A stretch of 64,000 nt of DNA from Galeruca laticollis (taxonomy: Eukaryota > Arthropoda > Insecta > Coleoptera > Chrysomelidae), in the NCBI GenBank assembly GCA_963921935.1, contig OY998185.1, positions 2,830,001 to 2,894,000 on the forward strand, in the 5' to 3' direction. Position 1 is the stretch's first letter. Each line of letters opens with the position of its first letter. The notes below the pieces were generated by a model that ran no database searches, was not told the origin of the DNA, and worked only from the letters and a program-made list of their open reading frames with translations. The position numbers were made by a program, and so were the translations under genes. Of the stretch, positions 22,300 to 32,106 are shown piece after piece.

Positions 22300-22542
22300 A
22301 TGGAATCTAACCTCAACTCGGAGGTAAGTACACACATGTTGTGAATACGTTTCCTTTTGTACCTTTTTTGTTAACTACAGTATCTAAAGGCTCTTTTTTC
22401 ATTTTAGTCTCCCTGATGATGAGGACAACCATCCTCGAAAGCTAGGAAATTTTCCGTTAAGAGTACACTGTATTCCGTTTTTCTTGCTGCAATTCCACAA
22501 TATTCACCAGTTTTATTCCTAACAGTTAGCAAAGACTTTCCT

Positions 22543-22545
<3 letters not shown>
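22300..22545 (+). other. PLE-like leader with a short intron
   Basis: A short frame ATG at 22300 (MESNLNSE) runs to a consensus donor gag|gtaagt at 22324. An acceptor cattttag ends at 22407, giving an 84-base intron. The exon resumes tctccctgatgatgagg and carries the hammerhead-like hairpin at 22413-22441. Spliced, the frame stops almost at once (SP then stop), so this is a leader rather than a protein gene. Penelope itself has a small intron near its hammerhead region, which supports a PLE origin. The segment ends at (TA)n, 22546-22573. Confidence 0.4.
22413..22441 (+). ncRNA. Hammerhead-core-like hairpin
   Basis: CTGATGA, one T, stem gagga/tcctc closing loop caacca, then GAAAGC. This is the closest match in the window to the CUGAUGA-helix II-GAAA core order. 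Stem III and the cleavage triplet were not identified. Confidence 0.35.
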
Positions 22546-22577
<32 letters not shown>

Positions 22578-22605
22578 GAAGAAAGATATTTGCCAACTTA
22601 TTTGT

Positions 22606-22727
22606 AATGGATATTTTTGTGGGGATGTGGCAATAAGACTCCAGAGTAAATTCTCTCAGATATTTATTCCCGAGCTTTCGAATAATTTTTATTCATTATC
22701 AAGGGCTATAAATAATTGGTCAATGTT
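22606..22727 (+). repeat. 122-bp inverted repeat, left copy
   Basis: Begins aatggatatttttgtgggga. Its reverse complement lies at 23394-23515. Both copies stand beside (TA)n tracts (22546-22573 and 23515-23561) and contain the gataatgaat/gaaa hairpin. Confidence 0.9.
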
Positions 22728-23393
22728 TAATTATTAATAATGATAACTGTATGAATCTGATTATATCTGTGTGTAAAACAGATATCCTTCGATAACACAG
22801 GTGGCCTCTGATTCCAATCGATGTAAGGAAAGGTGCTTCAATAAATACCACTTTGTGATAAAAATAACGAATATATTTCTTATTTTAAAATTGCGAAGGA
22901 CCGGAGACTCAGTGGTTTACACACTGAGCAACAAATAGTTTGTGGTGGTGTTGTAATTATATTTTTGTCCATTAATTATACGATAAAGATAAATGTTACC
23001 TTAAATTCCTTCAGAAGAATGCACAAAAACACTGCAATACGTATTACTTAATCACTTTCTATTCACTACAAGTGCTATTATGTCTTTCTGATGGAAATAT
23101 GGATATATGTACTACAGGATACGAAGTTTTAACCACCTCGTGGTTTGGAAAATTATATTAACAGCCCTTACAGAATAAAGAAGAACACGTGAGGAAAAAG
23201 GACTTGTTAATTCATCACTCTAGGAAGGGTACGGTACTTCTCTCCTTACGTGCGGCATTTTTTCTCCCAATACGGGTGCTTGCATGCGCAGTCGTTAACT
23301 CGGGATAAGCCGGCCAGGTAGAAGGTTCCTTAAGACTTTAAAATAAGTGGCGTGCTTGCATAATCAAAAAAAGAGGGTTTGAATTACAACAAT
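22728..23393. other. Sequence between the 122-bp inverted copies
   Basis: No recognisable ORF. Contains gactcagtggtttacacactgagc near 22910-22934, a short hairpin (ctcagtg/cactgag). Confidence 0.5.
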
Positions 23394-23512
23394 AACATTG
23401 ACCAATTATTTATAGCCCTTGATAATGAATAAAAATTATTCGAAATCTCGGGAATAAATATCTGAGAGAATTTACTCTGGAGTCTTATTGCCACATCCCC
23501 ACAAAAATATCC

Positions 23513-23515
<3 letters not shown>
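23394..23515 (-). repeat. 122-bp inverted repeat, right copy
   Basis: Reverse complement of 22606-22727 with a few substitutions, running directly into (TA)n at 23515-23561. Confidence 0.9.
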
Positions 23516-23565
<50 letters not shown>

Positions 23566-23612
23566 AAATGGTACTGTAAATCGACACAATTGCCGTTACT
23601 GAGCTGACAAAA

Positions 23613-23687
23613 ATCCTAGAGTATTCCACGAAACAGATACCTCAACATCCTCGAGTATTCCACGAAACACATACCCCAATATCCTCG
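23613..23687 (+). repeat. 34-bp tandem repeat
   Basis: Units begin at 23613 and 23647 with a partial third at 23681. Each begins atcct-gagtattccacg. Confidence 0.85.
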
Positions 23688-23689
23688 TA

Positions 23690-24153
23690 TTGTTGGGCCA
23701 TTTATTTGCCACAAAATTTGAACAGAGAAACATATCTCGAACTATTAGAGGACACTATTCCGCTCTCACAGATATAATCGAAAATGATAATAGGTACTCA
23801 GAAGATGATCTCTTTTTCCAACAAGACGGCGCACCCCCACATTACAATAGAGCTGTAAGACAGTATCTTAATGAACTATTTACTAGGCAATGGATTGGAA
23901 GGAGAGGCTTTATTGATTGGCCTGCAAGATTCCTCGATTTAACGACCCTGGATTTCTTCTTGTGCTGTTATTTAAAGAGCAAAACTTATAAAACCGAACC
24001 CGCTTCGTTGGAAGAACTAAGACGACAGATAGTACATGAATGCAGTCTAATAAACCATGAAATGCTTCAAAACGTTGGACGTAATTTCGAACAACGACTC
24101 TACAATTGAATGGAAGTCGATGGACACCATTTTGAACATCTAATTCAATATTA
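23690..24153 (+). pseudogene. C-terminal half of a Tc1/mariner-like transposase
   Basis: Reads FFQQDGAPPHYNRAVRQYLN, holding the second catalytic Asp, then RQWIGRRGFIDWPARFLDL and TTLDFFLCCYLKSKTY with the third catalytic Asp 36 residues further on. The end reads MEVDGHHFEHLIQY after one stop. Same family as the elements at 1-2356, 53520-54400 and 62249-63940. The N-terminal DNA-binding part and first Asp are missing, and the 5' boundary coincides with the 34-bp tandem repeats. Confidence 0.72.
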
Positions 24154-26084
24154 ATTGAAAATGTTTTATGTATTATAACTTCTAATTTAGTTAATTTAAT
24201 GGTATATTCCCCATTTAAAAATAAGGAGATGGGTAAGTGGAAGGAAGAGGGTTGACAAATGACAGATGTCTGTATCGTAAAAATATGCTCCCTTTAGAAC
24301 AAAACTCGACGCGTTTCAGCATTTCCTTAAAATCTAATAAATACTGCCACATATCGGGGTGAACTGTTTTCTGTGGCCCGCTATGTATATATCATTGTAA
24401 ATTTTTCAATCTAGAAATACCTTTTCAATTTAATTCAATAAACGAAATTAGCGTGTGGGTGGAAGTTTATTTTTATCATAATACAGTTCTATAAAGACAA
24501 CCGTATAGTTTTTTATTCGTTTTAAACAATTGCTACAAGACTAATTTTATTTACAAAAGGTCGAACATAATTTGCCTAATCGATAAGCACAGATTTTCAT
24601 TTTGGAACAAAATGATTATCATATTCACAAAATGAGCCATTAATTTAAAAAATGTTATATTCATTGCAATATGATTCTCGATCATCGGGGGTGCAACTTA
24701 TACGACTGATAATAATTAATGGATCTTCTGGCCTATCTTGTGGCAGTTTGATCGATCACTTGAAGCTAAAAATTCAGTGCATTGCGTCTCGGGAAACTGA
24801 ATCATTGTAGCAGCAAACTCTTACTCGGTATATAGCCAGCAGTATTTTTTCTTTTAAAGCAGTTTTATTTTTAAATGCTACCATTAAGTATAGTACTTAT
24901 TTCTTTGCTCTATGGCTTTGAAAATTTGTAACCTGCTTAGCAGTTACTGACTGATTCTGCATGATGTGTTCAGTTGCTGATTTTTTATACCGAGGCCGAA
25001 CATTCTAGCGAATCTGGCGCCAATTTTTTTGGAAACAAACATACTAGTGATCTCTAGACTTTTTTTCTTCTCTAGATATTTTTAACAAATTCAACCAGAG
25101 GCGGCGTTGATGTTTTACAATATTTTAATTCTATAATACTTTTAGTATTGCAATAGGCTCCAGAATGATTTTATGAAATATATATTCATAGGTTGGTGAA
25201 AAATGATTATTATAAAAATCACTATTTTTACATTCACATTAGTCCATTGAAGTATTCTCTACAAGCTTGCATCTGAAATATTTTTTAACATGAATAAAAG
25301 AAAAACGGTGGTTAATTATAATAACCAGGTAATAATACTATAATGAAGTCAGATAATAATTTTATGTCCAGCTTTTCCTCGAAATTCACCCGTGTGTCGC
25401 GTGGAAAACTTAAAGAATATGATAGTAAGAAAACATTCATATGGTACCTATAGTAATGTCGTATGTTGGCAATTGGGAATCATACCACCATTAACAATTA
25501 GGCACTTAACCGAAATGTTCAGACATACATTTATTATCATTCAATAAGCTGTCGGGATAATACATGCAGAATAGTGAGTGAATTTTTAGAGTAACTTTTT
25601 CAATAGGCAAGGATGCTGGATCAGAAGCAGACCGACAGGTATTTATTCACAAAAAGGGTGAGTACTTTGTTAAATAAGAGTTGGGTGCTGACGTTTTAAC
25701 GCACTTACTTTGAATCCTAAAGTGGTTGAGCTCTTACCTGAAGGACAGAATTTTTATCAGTAAAGATCTAACATAAAATATGAACATACTTGTCACAAAA
25801 GCAGACAAAAACTATACCCCATCAAATTTCGCATACACAGACGTAAATATGGAAGGAGGTAGTGGTAAGCAAGTACAGGTTGCCCAAAAAGCGTGGTCGG
25901 CATCACCACAGCCTGATCCACATATTGATAAAGAAGTATCAAATAAGTGGCTGCCTGATCGCTCATTGTTCCGGGGACAGAAAGATTTGTGATTACTATA
26001 ATACAGGGCCAAGTAATTAGACTGTAGATTTGACTTCAATAAGTGTATTATCACTGATATATAGGGGACAACGTCAGTCTATAT
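24154..26084. other. Unassigned sequence
   Basis: No recognised domain. A 70-codon frame at 25780-25992 (MEGGSGKQVQVAQKAWSAS in its middle) has better composition than its surroundings, but I do not recognise it and it may be chance. Confidence 0.35.
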
Positions 26085-26694
26085 ATAAATAATAGAGAGA
26101 TGGAAAGGGTGGAAAATTATAACTACTTAGGGACAAACAGTAACGAAACAAGCGACCGTGCCAGATAAATTAGAATAAGGGTAGAAAAAGCAAGATGCGC
26201 TTTCCACAGTATAAAACGTGTATTATGTAGCCGGGAAATAAGTTTAAAGTTGAGAGTGAATACTAAATTCTATATATTCTCTATTCTCATGTATGGGGTG
26301 GAGGTATGGACCTTAAATAAGCAATCCATAAATAAACTGGAGACCTTTGAAACGTGGGCGTATCGGCATATCTTAAAAATCTCATGGACCGTTAAAATCT
26401 CCAATGAACAAGTGCTTGCGAGAATGGGCAAAGAAAATGAAATAATATTCGCAGTTAAAACAAGAAAGTTACAATACCTTGGCCATGTTTCGCGTGGCGA
26501 AAAATACCAACTTCTGCTGCTGATAATACAGGGTAAGATCCAGAGGAAACGAAGTATTGGCAGAAGAAGGATGTCATGGGTAAGAAACCTCAGAGAGTGG
26601 TTTGGTTGCAGCTCGAATCAACTATTTCCGGCTGCAGTATCGAAGATTCGCATTGCAATGATAATTGTCATCCTCCGTAGCGGAGATCGCACGT
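26085..26694 (+). pseudogene. C-terminal part of an RTE-like LINE
   Basis: Begins REMERVENYNYLGT, then one stop, then LMYGVEVWTLNKQSINKLE, WAYRHILKISWT and YLGHVSRGEKYQLLLLIIQ. It ends RRRMSWVRNLREWFG and ILRSGDRT just before the stop. This is the diagnostic C-terminal block of insect endonuclease-reverse-transcriptase LINEs. The catalytic RT core and endonuclease are absent, as expected from 5' truncation during reverse transcription. The 3' end meets the Crypton derivative at 26711. Confidence 0.75.
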
Positions 26695-26710
26695 AAAGAA
26701 GAGAATATAA

Positions 26711-27142
26711 ATGAAAAATTTTTGCTCTAGTAAAAATCCAATGAAAGCAGTTAATTTTAGGTCATTTGATTGAACACAACCAATCAGAACAACATTATAC
26801 TGAAAACAGATCCCATGGGTTGTTTTCACTCGTATCACGTTGCTATGGATACAATCTGATTATTTATTTCGATTTTGACGTTTCAAATTTGTAATATTTC
26901 AAAATGTCACGATTTGGTCATAATACTGACGAAAATATTAATGAAATTATAGAAGCTCTCTACTTCTTTTCTATAATTAGCAAAAAAAATTCTATCCGAA
27001 TAACCCTCGAACATTTATAAATGCTCAAAAATTGTATAACAACTTTCTGAAGCTTGTTGCTTATAGGCAAGCAACAAGCTTTCGAAATCTGTTATAAAAT
27101 GTTTTCGAACAATTATCAATGTCCTTGGGTTATTACTACTGA
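26711..27142 (+). mobile_element. Internally deleted Crypton, relative of 4916-6355
   Basis: Matches both ends of the element at 4916-6355 in opposite orientation: 5' flank and UTR to about 26957, then the 3' end from about 26970. The retained coding part starts MSRFGHNTDENINEIIEA at 26904 and is cut just where the other copy's IPKNTVYSKK would begin. The hairpin stem aagcttgttgctt/aagcaacaagctt is kept (27050-27081) with a short loop ataggc. About 430 bp remain of a parental ~1.5 kb. Confidence 0.75.
27034..27096. repeat. Palindrome in the deleted Crypton
   Basis: Perfect 13-bp stem (27050-27062 with 27069-27081), extended imperfectly through tataaca at both outer edges. Confidence 0.85.
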
Positions 27143-27366
27143 TTATTTCACTCAATACAAAATACGCGCCTTCGATTGGTTTAAATATGAGGATTGATAT
27201 CTGAAAACACAATGTTTTCGATTTTGTATTTCGGCACCTGATTGGATTCATGCAATTTTCCTGTGTGTTTCGCGTTGTCATTAGTTGTTTTATTTGATAT
27301 TAAAAATCTAGTGACTGACAGAAAATGTCAAATTAATAAAGAAACGTCAGAATTATTGTATCAAGC

Positions 27367-27514
27367 ATGAATTCTAAAAACCGTTTTGGTCTGTTTGATC
27401 TAAAAGAGATTCAAAAGAAAGTAAAAGAACAAATGCCGCAAAATACCGTGCGATCTAAAAAGTACGTGTAGAAACAATTCATGGAATTTTGCAACGAACG
27501 TCATCATAGCCCAA
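27367..27514 (+). pseudogene. N-terminal fragment of a second Crypton recombinase
   Basis: ATG at 27367 opens MNSKNRFGLFDLKEIQKKV, followed by PQNTVRSKKYV, one stop, then QFMEFCNERHHSP. This parallels the first Crypton (IPKNTVYSKKLMWKAFMDLC), showing a divergent paralogue. Only ~50 codons remain. An imperfect palindrome follows at 27564-27670, the same arrangement as in the other Crypton derivatives. Confidence 0.6.
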
Positions 27515-27563
27515 TTTTAATGGTTTTCGTGAAATAATCTTGACAAATACCACTCATGTAATT

Positions 27564-27670
27564 AATGATTATCGAAAATTTCTTCTCTTTTTCGAAACAA
27601 ATTGTTGTTTTAGGAAACCACAATTTGTTTCTCAAAATCGAAGAAATTTGTATTTCGATAATCATCATTA
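27564..27670. repeat. Imperfect palindrome after the Crypton fragment
   Basis: Arms built on tatcgaaa-atttcttc and gaaacaaattgt lie at 27564-27605 and in reverse complement at 27621-27670, interrupted by small indels. Confidence 0.75.
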
Positions 27671-27691
27671 CACTTGTTGTATTACTATTGA

Positions 27692-28001
27692 TAATTAACC
27701 GGTCTGACATTGTAAGCGTACATAAAGCTCACTCAGTCCTCCTCGTGGATGTCGCTGTTCCAAATAACAATAATATTTTGGATAAGTATTGGGAGAAATT
27801 GACGAAGTATACCGTCCTGGTGAGGTGGACAGATGTAGAATGGAGGTGGTATCGGTTATTGTATCGTATATTGGTCTTATTCCCAAAAACATGCAGAACA
27901 ATCTCAACACACTGGGCCTTCATAAAATATGTACATCGACGATGCAAAAGGCGGCAATACTGAATACTTACTGCACAGTACGTAAATTTCTAAATATCTG
28001 A
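27692..28001 (+). pseudogene. C-terminal fragment of another LINE
   Basis: Frame 1 gives SDIVSVHKAHSVLLVDVAVP and DKYWEKLTKYTVLV. After a frameshift near 27830, frame 2 gives EVVSVIVSYIGLIPKNMQNN then LGLHKICTSTMQKAAILNT and VRKFL. The D-V-A-V-P, I-P-K and M-Q-K-A-A-I-L-N-T pattern is common at the C-terminus of certain arthropod non-LTR retrotransposons. Clade not determined; different from the RTE-like copies here. Confidence 0.6.
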
Positions 28002-29286
28002 CTGCTGAGCGTACTCTCATTTGCAGTTGCGCTCGGAATAGGTGATTAACAGCATACGCCAAAGAACAGAATCTTTTGGAAATAATACAGAGATGTTCAG
28101 AAATTAGCAGAAAGCTCAGATTTATTATCTTCGTCTTTGAAAATAGCAGTAATCAATATGATTCGGTTTAGTTATTCTTCCTATTTTCGAGTGCAGCTCT
28201 TTTCACTAATCTCTAAAATACACTCTGGCAGAGCCAATAAGCTCATTGAAGGCAGGAAGTAAGGGCTTTATAAATATGTTTTGTTATATAGGATTCTGAA
28301 TGTCTCTGAAATAAAGTTCGCGTTTCAGTATCAGTGTTTAACATTTTTTTACTGAAATGAAACGCGGTCCTTTAAACACCTTCCTATTCCTATTAATAGA
28401 ATTTTATTATCATATAATAAATTTTAATTGAACTGAGCAATAACTGAAACATGAGATGTATTTTTAAGTTGCTTGATCGTTGGTCATTAAAACGCCTGAC
28501 ATACACATTTTCGTTAGAAAATTCCTTTTGAGATAACAAAACGTGTATACTAATTATACACTGTGTAACATAAACTGTTTATCCACGTACATAAACTCTT
28601 GCTCTAATGAAACTCCACAAACTCATACAAAAATTCCAATAGTTTTATTAAGAAATCTGGGATTAATTTGAAAATTCTGTGAATTCTTTACTTAGGTATG
28701 AGAATTTTTCTGTCAGTGGAATATTGCAAAATCGAGAGACGGAACAGAAAAAATATCATTGGGTTGTTCAAAGTCTTGTCAATGGTTTGCACTTTATTTC
28801 TTAAAATATCTTGCAGAGGACGGCAAACATAATATACTCAGTGGCATGGAACACCCAGTAAAAATTGTTTTATTTCGGTAATATTTGGCATACATATCAG
28901 GGAGTTCGTAATACGTAAATGATAGAGTTTCACTCCAATCGGGTGAAGATAATCTAAGTTTCTGTTAACCAACTGTAATAATGGGATGAAACTCTACGAT
29001 TTCTTACACATGTAGTAAATTATTTTATATATAAACAAAATAAGTATTTCAACGTATACATAACAAGTAGACGTTTAGAAAACAAAGCAATGATCCTCGA
29101 CAAGTCGCTAAACTCTACTACTCATTATTATTATATTGTATTGTCCCCCAAAAATCATCCCTTATCTGTTTTAATACCAGAAAAAACAGTAATGAATTCT
29201 AATTCCTTAACTCGATCACTTGGTCAGGATCAGCTTGTCATATTGATAATATAATTCACAGTCTGCCGAACCTGACACTTCACGCA
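28002..29286. other. Unassigned sequence with a short transposon-end motif
   Basis: Probably begins with LINE 3' UTR. Near 28838-28866 the string ctcagtggcat, then gaacacccagtaaaaatt, matches a segment beside the mariner remnant at 51671-51712 and part of 2379-2396. It may be a solitary element end. gatagagtttcactcc (28921) and gggatgaaactctacga (28982) form an imperfect hairpin. Confidence 0.4.
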
Positions 29287-30090
29287 CTAGGGAAGACGAA
29301 TATTAGCTGCCAGTTGCGATGTGTAACATATAGAAGAACATATTATTTTAGGATACCTTAATCCGAAAAGAAGTCTCACTGACTTTTGCTCATTATCAGA
29401 ACCTTCTGAGCTAGCTGTCTTAATCAACTTCATCTTATCAGAAGGACAAATACCCTTATAACACTTTTGCGACCTTGTCGTTCCGGGCATGTCTTCAATT
29501 ACATAACGATCGTTATCTAAAACTTTTGTAATTACAAATGGCCCGTGATATTTTGGGATTAACTTTCTACTTTCGCCATCATTGACAACTTTGGCTCTTT
29601 CGACAACTACTTGTTGTTCAACGTTATACTGTACAGGTTTAGCATGCTTAGAATCATAGTACGACTTTTGCAACTTTTACTTGTCTTTGATCTTCTGGAC
29701 TACCTTAGTACGAGTTTCAGTAAAATCCTGAGTTCTTCTTCGCAGACTTCATGGTCCAGGAACGCATCATTAATTCCTCGCTCGTCTTCCGTAGAGGCAT
29801 TCAGAGCAGACAGAAAACTGGATTCATTCTCTCAACATGTCCATTTGCTCGGGGGGTTGCAGTTGCGCACAATACTTATTCTCTTGACACTCAGGTCTTC
29901 ACAATAATTAGTAAACTTAGTGCTTGTGAAAGCAGCCCTCTATCGCATATTATTCGTCTGGGAAAGCCAAATATATTGATAACTTCTTTCAAAAATCGAA
30001 TTATCGGACTACATTTTATTTTCACAACTGGCCTGATCGTTGTAAATTTTGTAAACGCATCTACAAGTACTATTACGTAACGAGGTAGGT
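29287..30090 (-). pseudogene. gypsy integrase fragment
   Basis: Reads leftwards. 30050-30085 gives FNLPRYVIVLVDAFTKF with the first core Asp. 29930-30000 gives FLKEVINIFGFPRRIICDRG with the second Asp. A frame-shifted RISIVRNCNPPSKW follows. 29287-29673 gives QKSYYDSKHAKPVQYNVEQQ and LIPKYHGPFVITKVLDNDR, the integrase C-terminal domain. RT and the LTRs are absent. It joins the PLE fragment directly at about 30090. Confidence 0.7.
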
Positions 30091-30118
30091 TGAAATGAAT
30101 TAGTTAATCAGCTTATAA
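30081..30118 (+). repeat. 38-bp inverted repeat, left copy
   Basis: cgaggtaggttgaaatgaat and the bases through cagcttataa recur as the reverse complement at 30828-30865 with a single mismatch. Half of this copy reads as gypsy integrase and half as PLE C-terminus, so it spans their junction. Confidence 0.9.
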
Positions 30119-30960
30119 TAAATTTGACTCAAGTTTTTAATATTCTGTCTATCGTTCACAGAAAACTTATCTTGTTTTATGGGTATCATTTCTTTAATTG
30201 ATAATTTGTATCTTGAGCTAATATTTTTGTTTTTTTATAATCAAATTCATGATTCTCGGTGCTTTCATGTTTGTGTAAATCAGTTGATGCATTTTTTGTA
30301 TATTTGTGACCATTCATTGTGCTCTCCAAGTATTATGTAGTCATTCCTATATAATTCTTTGAACAATTCATGCATGGTATGGAGTATATAATATTTGATT
30401 TCTTATTATCTCTGGTTTTGTTTTTTAGTTTAGTAAAAAGTGGCGATAATGTGTTCTGGGATTTATGGCTTACATTGATGTTATGTTATGTATTTAAGTT
30501 TTTCTGATAATTGCTTTGTGTAAGGTAGAGCTATATATGAATATTTTTCTTGACTTGGTTCTATTTGTATATTTGGTTTTATGTTGTTATTGTATAATTT
30601 ATATGTACGTTGTTTAATGATTCTATTAATTTGATTTTGTGGATATTGATTATTTTTCAGAACATTTTTCAGTTTTTTCATTACTTCAGGGCGATATTAA
30701 GGTGAAGTTAATTTTATAGCTCTATCCATTAATCCTATAATAACACTGTTTTTTTGTGATTTGGGATGGCATGAGTTACAATTTAGATACCGTCCAGACC
30801 ATGTTTCTTTTGTAAATAGTTTGGTTTTTATAAGCTGATTAGCTAATTCATTTCAACCTACCTCGTATAGTATCGTTTTATTGAAATTCTAAGGTAGGTA
30901 CATAGATTTTAATGCTATGTTTTTATTAATGTTTTTAAGAAACCTACTAATGTTATGTTT
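30119..30960 (-). pseudogene. Penelope-like fragment with GIY-YIG remnant
   Basis: Minus strand. 30690-30830 gives ETWSGRYLN and SQKNSVIIGLMDRAIKLTS. 30481-30681 gives LKNVLKNNQYPQNQINRIIK and YIALPYTKQLSEKLKYI, the linker. 30270-30400 gives IYSIPCMNCSKNYIGMT, the GIY-YIG core, then a stop and HESTENHEFDYKKTKILAQD. The tail LSQIYYKLIN ends at about 30100. RT is missing, and stops are frequent. Confidence 0.65.
30828..30865 (-). repeat. 38-bp inverted repeat, right copy
   Basis: Reverse complement of 30081-30118 with one mismatch, at the upstream edge of the clearest PLE coding part. Confidence 0.9.
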
Positions 30961-31138
30961 TTATCTCTCTGCAAATATTTTATTCGTCCCTTATTATTAC
31001 AATGGTATTGTTTTGAAAATGCTTCCAAAGAAGCAGCAAAACGTTAAAGTTATATCCATTTTCAGTAGAAAAATGTGAAATATAATCGTCTTTTAATTAT
31101 TTCAAACAACCTACGAACCCAAGAAAATAAACTTTTTC

Positions 31139-31180
<42 letters not shown>

Positions 31181-31181
31181 A
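30866..31181. other. Unassigned AT-rich sequence with (AT)n
   Basis: Includes a hairpin gcttccaaagaagc followed by agcaaaacgtt near 31021-31048, resembling PLE-end hairpins, and (TA)n at 31144-31178. Confidence 0.4.
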
Positions 31182-31770
31182 CGAGGATGTATTGATATCT
31201 AGTTAGCCTAGACCAGTTCCATGCATAAACAAAATATTGCGTTACCATAGAAACGAACAATAACTTATTAGAAGTGTCAGTGTAAAGTTTGACGTCAAAA
31301 AAGCAAACCAGAGCTACGCAATAAATTAAAAGAAAAAAGATGTCCGTCGAAATTGTCATCCAATCGAAAAATTGGAGTATCGAGCCATCATCAAGCAGAT
31401 TTACGAAGATATGCTTAATACCCTTGGTGATCAATGTCCTTCGTATGCGACCGTGAAAAATTGGACTGCAAGCTTCAAAAGAGGTAAATTTTCCATTGAA
31501 GATGATGACCGATTGGGCCAAAACGGATATCTGATGCACTGAATATTTCATACGAACGCGTTCATCATATAGTTCACGTCAATTTGGACATGAGAAAAAT
31601 TGATGCAAAAAGGATCCCCAAATGTTTGAATGTTGACCAAAAGTAAGAAGTTTCGTGTCCAAAAATCTGCTGGAAAAGTTCTTGCTTCAGTTGGGATTGC
31701 CATGTAATCATGATTGATTTTTTGGATAAGGGTAGAACAATAACTGGAGAATAAGAGGAGAATATGTTGA
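31182..31770 (+). pseudogene. Mariner transposase 5' half with internal deletion
   Basis: Starts with a mariner-type terminus ctacgaggatgtattgatat and a 5' UTR. ATG at 31336 then gives MSVEIVIQSKN, shifting frame to EYRAIIKQIYEDMLNTLGDQ, PSYATVKNWTASFKRGKFSI and DDRLGQ: the two N-terminal helix-turn-helix regions of DD34D mariners. Then ERVHHIVHVNLDMRKIDAKR appears, and after 31690 MIDFLDKGRTITGE, which is normally well downstream of the first catalytic Asp block. That block and everything after 31770 are lost. Confidence 0.7.
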
Positions 31771-31829
31771 GTAATAAAATATTTTGACATTGACATTTAG
31801 TTTGTTTCTATAGTAGGCTAAGCATTTTT

Positions 31830-31831
<2 letters not shown>

Positions 31832-31889
<58 letters not shown>
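31832..31889. repeat. (TA)n microsatellite
   Basis: Pure TA repeats before the 97-bp tandem array. Confidence 0.95.
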
Positions 31890-31891
<2 letters not shown>

Positions 31892-32106
31892 TGATGTCCA
31901 AGAAAAATGGAAATAAAATTATATATAAGGTTAAACAAAAACAAATAATTTATAATTTGCAAGGGCTTAATTGCAAAAAAAAATAACCTGATGCCCAAGA
32001 AAATGGAAATAAAATTATATATAAGGTTAAACAAAAACAAATAATTTATAATTTGCAAGGGCTTAATTGCAAAAAAAATAACCTGATGCCCAAGAAAAAT
32101 GGAAAT

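Noticed and set aside
22897..22934. tRNA-derived SINE head
   Set aside because: A hairpin is present, but no convincing A-box/B-box pair or tRNA fold could be drawn.
25780..25992. 70-codon ORF as a possible host gene exon
   Set aside because: No recognisable domain, no splice-site support, and an equally long frame exists on the opposite strand.
27565..27963. 132-codon plus-strand ORF as a single protein
   Set aside because: Its first part crosses the 27564-27670 palindrome; only the part after about 27692 is LINE coding, and that is frame-shifted later.
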